Assembly: GCA_017624285.1 (NCBI GenBank)
Contig: JAGANI010000012.1
Coordinates: 1 to 33,401 of the forward strand
Source of the DNA: Clostridia bacterium
GTDB taxonomy: Bacteria > Bacillota > Clostridia > Christensenellales > Borkfalkiaceae
DNA length: 33,401 nucleotides
Direction: 5' to 3'
The notes below the pieces were generated by a model that saw only the letters and a list, made by a program, of their open reading frames with translations, made no database searches and had not been told where the DNA came from. Positions 15,210 through 21,950 of this stretch are shown one piece after another; the first letter of the stretch is position 1, and every line of letters starts with the position of its first letter. Both the position numbers and the translations under genes were made by a program.

Positions 15210-16406
15210 ATGAAGATTTTAGTTTTAAACGCAGGTAGTTCCTCACTTAAATATCAGCTTATCGATATGGATACTGAAGTTGCAATCGCAAAAGGTGGTT
15301 GTGAAAGAATCGGTATCGACGGCTCTTTTTTAAAGCATAAATCCCCTAAGGGTGAAGTTGTTATCGAAAAGGCTATGCCCACCCATAAAGAAGCGATTAG
15401 TCTCGTTTTAGAAACACTTGTTTCTAAAGAAAACGGCGTGTTAAACAGCATGGATGAAATCGACGCGGTAGGTCATAGAATTCTCCATAGTGGTGAAAGT
15501 TTCACTTCTTCAATTATCTTAACTGACGAAACTATCGCCGTATGCGATTCTAATGCAGATTTAGGCCCGCTTCATCAAAAAGCAAACTTAACGGGTATTG
15601 CCGCTTGTAGGGAACTTATGCCCACTACACCTATGGTTGGCGTGTTTGATACGACTTTCCACTTAACAATGCCCGATTACGCTTATAGATATGCTATCCC
15701 GAACGAATATTACGAAAAGTATAAAATCCGTCGTTACGGTTTCCACGGCTCTAGCCACAGGTACGTTTCTACCGAAGCAAGAAAGTTTTTAGGTAACGAC
15801 GACGTTAAAATAGTAACCTGTCACTTAGGCAACGGTTCTTCAATGGCAGCAGTAAAAAATGGCAAGTGTGTAGATACTTCTATGGGTTTAACCCCGCTTG
15901 CTGGCGTACCTATGGGTACTAGATGTGGTGATATCGACTGCGCTGTTGTTGAATACATTTGTGATAAAACCGGCAAAGACGTACATGAAGTTTTAAATAT
16001 ATTAAATAAAAAATCAGGCGTTAGCGGTTTAAGTGAAGTTTCTTCAGACTTTAGAGATTTAAGAAAGGCTAAAAACGCTGGTAACGAAAAGGCTCGTTTA
16101 GCGCTTGATAGTTTTACGTATGGCGTTAAAAAGTATATCGGTAGCTATGCTGCTGCGATGGGTGGCATCGATGCGCTCGTATTTACCGCAGGTATTGGTG
16201 AAAACGACGCCGTTATTCGTGAAGAAGTTTGTACCGGTTTAGAATTTTTAGGTATTGAAATCGATAAGGAAGAAAATTTAATTCGTTCCGATGCCCCTGT
16301 ACACGAAATTACCGCTAAAGGTGGTAAGGTTAGGGTATTAGTTATCCCGACTAATGAAGAACTCGTTATCGCAAGGGATACTAAAGAATTAGTTTTTGGT
16401 AAATAA
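15210..16406 (+). CDS. ackA: Acetate kinase
   Basis: This 398-residue ASKHA-fold kinase transfers phosphate from acetyl phosphate to ADP, completing acetate formation with Pta. Signatures are VLNAGSSSLKYQL (residues 4-16), GFHGSSHRYVS, HLGNGSSMAAV, MGLTPLAGVPMGTRCGDID and FTAGIGENDAVIRE, all intact and at the usual full length. The ribosome site AGGAAGG (15193-15199) precedes ATG 15210. It is co-transcribed with pta and followed 23 nt later by yceD. Confidence 0.98.
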   Translation: MKILVLNAGSSSLKYQLIDMDTEVAIAKGGCERIGIDGSFLKHKSPKGEVVIEKAMPTHKEAISLVLETLVSKENGVLNSMDEIDAVGHRILHSGESFTSSIILTDETIAVCDSNADLGPLHQKANLTGIAACRELMPTTPMVGVFDTTFHLTMPDYAYRYAIPNEYYEKYKIRRYGFHGSSHRYVSTEARKFLGNDDVKIVTCHLGNGSSMAAVKNGKCVDTSMGLTPLAGVPMGTRCGDIDCAVVEYICDKTGKDVHEVLNILNKKSGVSGLSEVSSDFRDLRKAKNAGNEKARLALDSFTYGVKKYIGSYAAAMGGIDALVFTAGIGENDAVIREEVCTGLEFLGIEIDKEENLIRSDAPVHEITAKGGKVRVLVIPTNEELVIARDTKELVFGK

Positions 16407-16429
16407 TCGATAAAATTAAAAGGTGCGTT

Positions 16430-16828
16430 ATGGTAATCAGTCTAAAAGATATCAGGATATCAGGTAAGCAAGAGGCGGATTTTTCGTTTGAATTTAATAC
16501 GGATAATTTATGCGATATTCCATCCGTGCGCTTATGTTGTCCTATAAAAATTGAGGGCAGGGTTACCCTTACAGGCACTAGGTCTGCGCTTGTTGAAGCT
16601 GATATATACTATTCGCTTGAAGGTGAGTGTACTAGATGTCTAAACGTTACTAAAAAAGATTATCAAACGGAACTTTATCAAAAGTTTTCAGAAGATAACG
16701 AATACGGTTATAGGGTAAAATCCGATGCGGTCAATCTTGAAAAGGCTGTTATCGACGAGATAATTTTAGATATGCCGTCGTCATTTACGTGTGGCGACTG
16801 CGCCCCGATTGATTTAATGGAGTTTTAA
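16430..16828 (+). CDS. yceD: DUF177 (YceD/YlbN-like) protein
   Basis: This 132-residue protein is of the DUF177 family, nearly always encoded before rpmF and linked to large-subunit rRNA accumulation. The family core is visible at YYSLEGECTRCLN (Cys67, Cys70), followed by an acidic middle and VIDEIILDMPSSFTCGDC (Cys121, Cys124), a probable metal-binding pair of CxxC motifs. It ends soon after the second CxxC, so the usual 'LCPxCG' C-terminal tail is shortened. The rpmF gene starts 31 nt downstream. Confidence 0.85.
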   Translation: MVISLKDIRISGKQEADFSFEFNTDNLCDIPSVRLCCPIKIEGRVTLTGTRSALVEADIYYSLEGECTRCLNVTKKDYQTELYQKFSEDNEYGYRVKSDAVNLEKAVIDEIILDMPSSFTCGDCAPIDLMEF

Positions 16829-16859
16829 TCGGTAATTAATAAAAAGGTAGGTATTAAAA

Positions 16860-17051
16860 ATGGCTGTACAAAAAAGTAAGACTTCTAAACAAAGAACGAA
16901 TACAAGATTTGCTAACTTCAAAGCACCTAAGGCAACTTTAGTTGAATGTCCTCAATGCCACGAGCTTATTACACCGCATCGCGTATGTAAGTACTGTGGC
17001 TATTACAACGGTAAAGAAGTTATCGTAAAAAAGGAAGAAGTTAAAGACTAA
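16860..17051 (+). CDS. rpmF: 50S ribosomal protein L32, copy 1
   Basis: This 63-residue L32 starts with the family N-terminus MAVQKSKTSKQRTNTRF. It has a zinc ribbon, CPQC...CKYC (Cys30, 33, 43, 46), so it is the zinc-dependent (C+) type. It sits in its conserved place after yceD and is translated from the pta-ackA-yceD transcript. It differs from copy 2 by one residue (Val61 against Asn61). Confidence 0.97.
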   Translation: MAVQKSKTSKQRTNTRFANFKAPKATLVECPQCHELITPHRVCKYCGYYNGKEVIVKKEEVKD

Positions 17052-17150
17052 GTTAACACGTTTTTTTAAAAAAGTAAAAAGGTTAAAGTAGCCGTTACTT
17101 TTACAGCAGTTTTTAACTTTTAATTTATCGTTATATGCGTTAAACAGTGG

Positions 17151-17232
17151 TTTTTTACGGCTAAAATAAAAAAAATCACTAAAAAAGTCGATTTTTTATC
17201 CGTTAAAATAAAAAAAACGACTAAAAAAGTTG
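17151..17232. repeat. Two 41-bp imperfect tandem repeats between the rpmF copies
   Basis: Unit 1 (17151-17191) and unit 2 (17192-17232) both run TTTTTTA, then about 4 nt, then TAAAATAAAAAAAA, then ACTAAAAAAGT. Unit 2 ends in GTTGA, which supplies the start of the -35 box for rpmF copy 2, while unit 1 ends in GTCGA. Upstream, 17080-17122 holds a weak hairpin (AAAGTA/TACTTT) after the copy 1 stop. Confidence 0.6.
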
Positions 17233-17258
17233 ACAAGACTATGCAAATATTATATACT
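17230..17258 (+). promoter_or_regulatory. Dedicated promoter of rpmF copy 2
   Basis: A consensus TTGACA (17230-17235), 17 bp and TATACT (17253-17258) give a predicted start near 17265. So copy 2 is expressed independently of the pta operon. Confidence 0.8.
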
Positions 17259-17318
17259 TGATAGGCTAAAAGTGTAAAAATACATTAAACTTAAAAATAT
17301 AAGGATAGGTAAATAAAA

Positions 17319-17510
17319 ATGGCAGTACAAAAAAGCAAGACTTCTAAACAAAGAACGAATACAAGATTTGCTAACTTCAAAGCACCTAAGGCAACTTTAG
17401 TTGAATGTCCTCAATGTCACGAACTTATTACTCCTCACCGTGTATGCAAGTACTGTGGTTACTACAATGGTAAAGAAGTAATTGTTAAAAAAGAAGAAAA
17501 TAAGGACTAA
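17319..17510 (+). CDS. rpmF: 50S ribosomal protein L32, copy 2
   Basis: This second 63-residue, zinc-binding (CxxC...CxxC) L32 is identical to copy 1 except Asn61. At the DNA level codons 7-32 are identical over 80 nt (17337-17416). Outside that block most codons of the second half differ at synonymous positions. The ribosome site AAGGATAGG (17302-17310) precedes ATG 17319. The gene has its own promoter and terminator. Duplicate rpmF genes in bacteria often form a zinc-containing and zinc-free pair; here both retain the four cysteines. Confidence 0.96.
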   Translation: MAVQKSKTSKQRTNTRFANFKAPKATLVECPQCHELITPHRVCKYCGYYNGKEVIVKKEENKD

Positions 17511-17541
17511 TTCTATTTAAATCTTAATAATTATTCGGATT

Positions 17542-17581
17542 AAAGGTAGGGCGATATTTATCGTCCTGCCCTTTGTTTTTT
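17542..17581 (+). terminator. Terminator of rpmF copy 2
   Basis: AGGGCGAT/ATCGTCCT (8 bp, one G-T, loop ATTT), with outer AAAGG/CCTTT pairs, is followed by a T-rich tail. Confidence 0.75.
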
Positions 17582-17588
17582 AAAAAGT

Positions 17589-17618
17589 AAAAGCCCCTGT
17601 AAAGCAACAGGGGCTTTT
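17589..17618. terminator. Terminator of the beta-mannosidase gene (bidirectional)
   Basis: A perfect 12-bp stem AAAAGCCCCTGT/ACAGGGGCTTTT with a 6-nt loop lies 27 nt beyond the minus-strand stop. Confidence 0.88.
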
Positions 17619-17644
17619 GTATTTATTTAAATGTTTAAAGTAAA

Positions 17645-20059
17645 CTATTTGATATTGTAAACCGACCTTGCTTTAAGGTTTTTAAGTTCACCTTTAATAA
17701 GTTTTAAGGTAACTTCTCCACCGTTGATGTCAAAAAAGTTATCGTCTAAAACAAAGTCGCTATCGTCGGAGTATATTTCAACGTACTTAGCGTAAGCGTC
17801 GGCTTTTACGGTAACTGTATCACCATTAACGGTCAACTTAATATTAGGGTCAATAAAATTAAAGTGCTTGTACGCCGTAAATATAACCGTACCATAAGAG
17901 ACTACTTTGCCGTCTACGTTAAACTCGTACGATAAGTAATTGTTTTCATAATCGGTTTTATTAAAATCAAGCTCATCTATATATTTTGCGCTTAAAGCGG
18001 GTACGGTAAGGGGTGTTTCGCCACTATCTATTATAGTAGCGTCAGAACGTCTTAAAGCCCATTTAACGACACCCGTTACTGGGTTAAGCGTATCGTTAGT
18101 TACGCATATTTTGCCTTTCGTAGCGTAATCATGCTCGTAAGGTTCTACGTTGACGTTTTGGCGCGTAGCTTTTTCGCCCGTCTCTTCACAAGATATAAGT
18201 ATTGGGTTATAAAAACGCTTAGCGTTGTAGTGTAAAGCCTTCCATCTGCCGTAATAATCTATACTTGCCCAGCTTGCAACAGGCCAAATATCGTTTAATT
18301 GCCAGTACAAAGTACCCATGCATCTGCCACGGTTACGTCTAAAATGTTCAACGCCGTATTTGATAGATTCAGCCTGCAATAATTGTGAAGCGTATAATAA
18401 ATCACCAAAATTGCTAGGGTATAAAAACGTATCGGCAAGATACATCATAATTTTACCATTAGCCGTGCCGTTGCGTTGGTGTTTTTCCATAATACGGCTA
18501 AAGATGTTTCTATCTTCAGGTAAGGTAAATGAATTAACTGTTTTTTCGCAAGGGAAGGATTGAAAACCAAATTCGGATAAATATCTAAAGTAGTGTTTTC
18601 TATATTCTGTATAAGGCTTATTATTATGCCAAACTGACCAGTAATGGCAGTCGCCATAGCCCTCGTCGCCAGGGGCAAGATCCCAACTAAATGACGTCGG
18701 GGAAGATGGCATATATGCAAAATGAGGGGCTACGTCCCCTATGATTTTAGGTAAAATATCTTCATAAAGCTCTTTATAACCGTTAATTAGTTCATCGCCT
18801 AATTCAAAACCCCAGCCCCTATGCCCGTTGTTATGGGGTATCATGTCTTCAACCTCGTTATTGCCAGATATCACTGCTATACAAGCATGGTCGCGTACCC
18901 TTAAAATATTTTGCAAAGTTTCTTTTTTAATAGATTCAAACAACTTTTTATCGTTTGGCACTATACAACATGCAAAAGGTAAGTCTAAAAAAACCATTAA
19001 ACCTAACTCGTCGCAAAGGTCAAAAAACCAGTCTTCAGGATAGTAACCGCCACCCCATATTCTGATGATGTTAAAGTTAGCCAAAACGCAACCCTCTAGT
19101 AATACACGGCTTCTTTCTTTATTCGTGCGTGAAATTATATTGTCTTCAGGGATATAATCAGCGCCCATAGCAAAAATCGGAACGCCGTTTACACGGTGAT
19201 AAAAACTTTCGCCCCACTCGTCTTTATTGCGCACTAACTCCATTGTGCGTAAGCCTATTTTTTTGCTAACGCTATCAACGGTTTTTCCGTTTTGGAGTGT
19301 GCTTGCCGTAACGGTATATAAGGTCTGTTTGCCGTACCCGTTGGGCCACCAAAGCTCGGGTTTTTCAATTTTATTTATTGTAATGTTTTGTAAAAATTCC
19401 TCCCTGCCATCGGGGTGGGTTAATAATATTTTAACGTCAGCGCCCACGTCTGTAATAACTTTTGGTGTTAAAAAAGCGACACCGTTATCAATTTTTTGGT
19501 CAATTATAAAACTTTCAATACGTGCGCTATCGATTTCTAAAAGGTAAATATCTTTCCAAATACCACCGTCGGGTAAGCGTGGACCCCAGTCCCAGCCCAT
19601 CATACAATGCGCCTTTCTAAGTTTAGGAAAGCCTTTCATACAATCAACCGGTCCGGTTATAGCAACGTCGGTTTTTATGTATGGCAAAATAGAGCGTATT
19701 ATTACGGTAATCTCGTTTTCACCATCAACTAAAAAGTCGGTCAAATCAAACTCGTATTTTATATGCATATTATCGGTATGCGCTAAAAATTTACCATTAA
19801 TATAAATGTCGGCAAGCGTGTCGATACCTTCAGCAACTAATAAAACCTTGTTAGAAGTTGGTTTGTAGTCGAATTTACGTGTAAAAGTGTAATCATATTC
19901 ACAAAGCTTTAAGGCTTTATCTTCGTTATCACGATAAAATGGGTCGTCAATTAATTTATTGTCTAATAAAAAAGAATACACCGAGCCGGGTATTTTACCT
20001 TGACAGTCGTAGCCAGCTCCAGTCATTTTCCAAACGCCGTTTAATAAAAGCTTTTTCAT
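17645..20059 (-). CDS. Beta-mannosidase (glycoside hydrolase family 2)
   Basis: This roughly 804-residue enzyme releases terminal beta-mannose. The N-terminal sugar-binding jelly roll starts LLLNGVWKM and contains MMGWDWGPRLPDGGIWKDI (153-171), typical of beta-mannosidases. The TIM barrel carries FNIIRIWGGGYYPEDWFFD. The acid/base Glu is in ISGNNEVED (Glu402) and the nucleophile Glu is in RYLSEFGFQSFP (Glu496). There is no signal peptide, so it acts on imported manno-oligosaccharides in the cytoplasm. The start is taken at ATG 20059 with GGAGG at 20065-20069; a TTG four codons upstream overlaps that site. It is monocistronic, with an extended -10 promoter upstream and a strong terminator downstream. 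Confidence 0.94.
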   Translation of the reverse strand: MKKLLLNGVWKMTGAGYDCQGKIPGSVYSFLLDNKLIDDPFYRDNEDKALKLCEYDYTFTRKFDYKPTSNKVLLVAEGIDTLADIYINGKFLAHTDNMHIKYEFDLTDFLVDGENEITVIIRSILPYIKTDVAITGPVDCMKGFPKLRKAHCMMGWDWGPRLPDGGIWKDIYLLEIDSARIESFIIDQKIDNGVAFLTPKVITDVGADVKILLTHPDGREEFLQNITINKIEKPELWWPNGYGKQTLYTVTASTLQNGKTVDSVSKKIGLRTMELVRNKDEWGESFYHRVNGVPIFAMGADYIPEDNIISRTNKERSRVLLEGCVLANFNIIRIWGGGYYPEDWFFDLCDELGLMVFLDLPFACCIVPNDKKLFESIKKETLQNILRVRDHACIAVISGNNEVEDMIPHNNGHRGWGFELGDELINGYKELYEDILPKIIGDVAPHFAYMPSSPTSFSWDLAPGDEGYGDCHYWSVWHNNKPYTEYRKHYFRYLSEFGFQSFPCEKTVNSFTLPEDRNIFSRIMEKHQRNGTANGKIMMYLADTFLYPSNFGDLLYASQLLQAESIKYGVEHFRRNRGRCMGTLYWQLNDIWPVASWASIDYYGRWKALHYNAKRFYNPILISCEETGEKATRQNVNVEPYEHDYATKGKICVTNDTLNPVTGVVKWALRRSDATIIDSGETPLTVPALSAKYIDELDFNKTDYENNYLSYEFNVDGKVVSYGTVIFTAYKHFNFIDPNIKLTVNGDTVTVKADAYAKYVEIYSDDSDFVLDDNFFDINGGEVTLKLIKGELKNLKARSVYNIK

Positions 20060-20087
20060 ATAATCCTCCAAACAGTTTGTTTATTTT

Positions 20088-20096
20088 ATTATAGCA
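20088..20096 (-). promoter_or_regulatory. Extended -10 promoter element of the beta-mannosidase gene
   Basis: The minus strand reads TGCTATAAT, a TGn-extended -10. No good -35 is found 16-18 bp upstream, as is common for extended -10 promoters. Confidence 0.5.
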
Positions 20097-20202
20097 TTAT
20101 GTAAAATGCAATTCTTGTGATTTTTTAAATTAAAATAGTGATTATTTAAAATTTACGATAAATTTGTGCAAAAATTTGTGTTTAGCAAGTTTTAAAAATA
20201 AA

Positions 20203-20228
20203 AAAGGTGGGGTAGATAACCCACCTTT
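20203..20228. terminator. Terminator of rqcP-ispDF
   Basis: The stem AAAGGTGGG/CCCACCTTT with an 8-nt loop is flanked by A/T tracts. It is 8 nt past the ispDF stop on the minus strand. Confidence 0.85.
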
Positions 20229-20236
20229 ATTTGATA

Positions 20237-21373
20237 TTAAATTTTGCAAATTACTGCCGTTGCGCTTGCGCAAATACCTTCTTCACGTCCAACAAAGCCC
20301 AAGCCTTCAAGCGTGGTTGCGCTTATGCCAACGTCGTTTGGCGTGATGCTCAAAATGTTTGCAATATTTTCTTTCATCAAGTCAATATACGGTTTAAGTT
20401 TAGGGCGTTCCGCCATAATCACTGCGGAAACTGTTTTTATTTTAAAGCCCTGTTTATTAACTAAGTCAAGCGCTGTTTTAAGTAGATCTGCGCTGTTTGC
20501 GTCTTTAAACTTAGCATCGGTATCAGGGAAGTAGTACCCTATATCACGAAGGGCGCATGCGGATAAAATCGCATCGGTAATAGCGTGTAGTAAAGCATCT
20601 GCATCGCTATGTCCAAGCAATCCTTTATCATGCTCAATTTTTACCCCACCAAGTATAAGTGGACGGTTATTAACAAGTTTATGACAGTCAAAGCCAACCC
20701 CCGATCTAAATTCGTAATTTTGACATAAACCCACGGACGGGGTTGTAAAATCGTTTTTATACGTAAGTTTAATATTACACTTATCACCGATAACGTAATG
20801 TGGCTTGCCTATATGTTTTAAATACACACTGCTTTCATCGGGAAAGTCGCTATTTTCGTCAAACGCATATGCACGTTTAATATCGTTTAAGTAAAAACCT
20901 TGTGGTGTTTGTATTTCGATAACGTTATTTTTGCCAACTGTTTCGGTAATAAAACCGTCGTTATCTATTTTAGAAATCGTGTTTACGCTATCTATAGCCG
21001 TTATGCCAGAACCGTACTTTTTGACACTTTCGATACAATCCAAAATTATCTTTTTTGTAACAAAAGGTCTTGCCCCGTCGTGTATTAAGACTATATCGCC
21101 AGTTGCAACGTGTAAAGCGTTTTTAACAGATTCAGCACGGGTTTTTCCACCTATCACTATAGTTGCTTTACCATCTAAAATTCGGTTAAATTCGTCAAAG
21201 TCGGTTTTGGACGTCGTAACGATAAACTCACTAAAAACACCCAAATTATAAAAAGCGTCAAAGGCTTTTTTAACTACGGGTGTACCATTGATTTTTTCTA
21301 AAAGTTTATTTTGGTTAAAACCTGCGCGTTTGCCACAGCCGGCGCACGTTAAAATAAGCGTTAATTTTTCCAT
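20237..21373 (-). CDS. ispDF: Bifunctional IspD-IspF enzyme of the MEP isoprenoid pathway
   Basis: This 378-residue fusion has IspD (MEP cytidylyltransferase, about 1-215), with the nucleotide loop LTCAGCGKRAGF and VLIHDGARPFV. It is followed by IspF (MECDP synthase, about 218-378), with GVGFDCH (metal Asp and His), LLGHSDADALLHAITDAIL, DIGYYFPDTD and ATTLEGLGFVGREEGI. The two enzymes act at steps 3 and 5 of the pathway that makes IPP and DMAPP. Such fusions are known in several bacteria, so this is not new. In the IspF KATT motif Lys is replaced by Ser (ISATT). The ATG starts 2 nt after the rqcP stop with GGAG inside the rqcP end, so translation is coupled. Confidence 0.95.
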   Translation of the reverse strand: MEKLTLILTCAGCGKRAGFNQNKLLEKINGTPVVKKAFDAFYNLGVFSEFIVTTSKTDFDEFNRILDGKATIVIGGKTRAESVKNALHVATGDIVLIHDGARPFVTKKIILDCIESVKKYGSGITAIDSVNTISKIDNDGFITETVGKNNVIEIQTPQGFYLNDIKRAYAFDENSDFPDESSVYLKHIGKPHYVIGDKCNIKLTYKNDFTTPSVGLCQNYEFRSGVGFDCHKLVNNRPLILGGVKIEHDKGLLGHSDADALLHAITDAILSACALRDIGYYFPDTDAKFKDANSADLLKTALDLVNKQGFKIKTVSAVIMAERPKLKPYIDLMKENIANILSITPNDVGISATTLEGLGFVGREEGICASATAVICKI

Positions 21374-21375
21374 AA

Positions 21376-21621
21376 CTACTCCGACAGTACCGTGTATAGG
21401 GTGGAAGCCTCTTCCTTTTTGACGGTTTCTTTAAGTTCGTTAATCACAAATTTAACCGTACCCGTGCCAAATTTAATTTCAACCACGTCGCCGATTTTTA
21501 GTTGATACGACGGTTTAACTTCTTTGCCACCGACTAAAACCCTACCGGATTTAGTGGCTTCTTGTGCAAGGGTGCGTCTTTTTAGTACGCGGGATACCTT
21601 CAAAAATTTATCAATTCTCAT
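21376..21621 (-). CDS. rqcP: S4-domain RNA-binding protein RqcP-like
   Basis: This 81-residue protein is almost entirely one S4 RNA-binding domain: MRIDKFLKVSRVLKRRTLAQ, then GRVLVGGKEVKPSYQLKIGDVVEIKFG. In Bacillus, RqcP (YabO) joins RqcH on obstructed 50S subunits and helps add C-terminal alanine tails to stalled peptides. The length and sequence fit RqcP better than the longer heat-shock Hsp15. The start is ATG 21621 with GGAG at 21627-21630; a longer in-frame extension upstream is hydrophobic and unlike the family and is rejected. The gene is co-transcribed with ispDF and divergent from rpoB. Confidence 0.85.
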   Translation of the reverse strand: MRIDKFLKVSRVLKRRTLAQEATKSGRVLVGGKEVKPSYQLKIGDVVEIKFGTGTVKFVINELKETVKKEEASTLYTVLSE

Positions 21622-21710
21622 AAAAACTCCAAAAATTGCTAAAATAACGGTTAATTCGACAACTAAATGCAAAATATTTATAAATATTTTATTTTCTTGC
21701 GTAAAATCGC

Positions 21711-21739
21711 TTGACATTATTGCAAAAATAAAATAAAAT
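21711..21739 (+). promoter_or_regulatory. rpoBC promoter
   Basis: Consensus TTGACA (21711-21716), 17 bp and TAAAAT (21734-21739) predict a start near 21746, about 205 nt before the rpoB ATG. Confidence 0.75.
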
Positions 21740-21745
21740 TGTAAA

Positions 21746-21950
21746 CTGTATTATGATAGGTTATTATCGATAATTATCGCCAAAATCGCAGATTTTTACT
21801 GATTTTTTTGCCGATTTTTGCCTTAAAAATCGTTGATAAAACCTAAACTTTTACTTTGTTTTGCCGGTTAGCACTATTATACAACGATTTGCGCTATAAG
21901 TCCAGCAAAAGGCAAAGTTATCAAAAAATTTTTTTAAGGAGTGTTTTTTA
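21746..21950 (+). promoter_or_regulatory. Long rpoB 5' leader with inverted repeats
   Basis: This untranslated segment of about 205 nt contains a perfect 12-nt palindrome CGATAATTATCG (21768-21779). It also contains a long-range stem, CTTTGTTTTGC (21854-21864) with GCAAAA-GG-CAAAG (21905-21917), 33 nt before the start codon. No ORF is apparent. Its arrangement fits a regulatory leader of RNA polymerase genes, but no known motif is recognised. Confidence 0.5.

Noticed and set aside
20164..20534. Plus-strand ORFs opposite ispDF
   Set aside because: They are shadows of the ispDF coding sequence with no ribosome sites and no recognisable domains; similar antisense frames opposite rpoB, rpoC, rarA and others were left out for the same reason.
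21622..21717. N-terminal hydrophobic extension of RqcP
   Set aside because: The S4 domain starts exactly at ATG 21621 with GGAG 5 nt upstream; the extension is unlike the family and runs back into the rpoB promoter.
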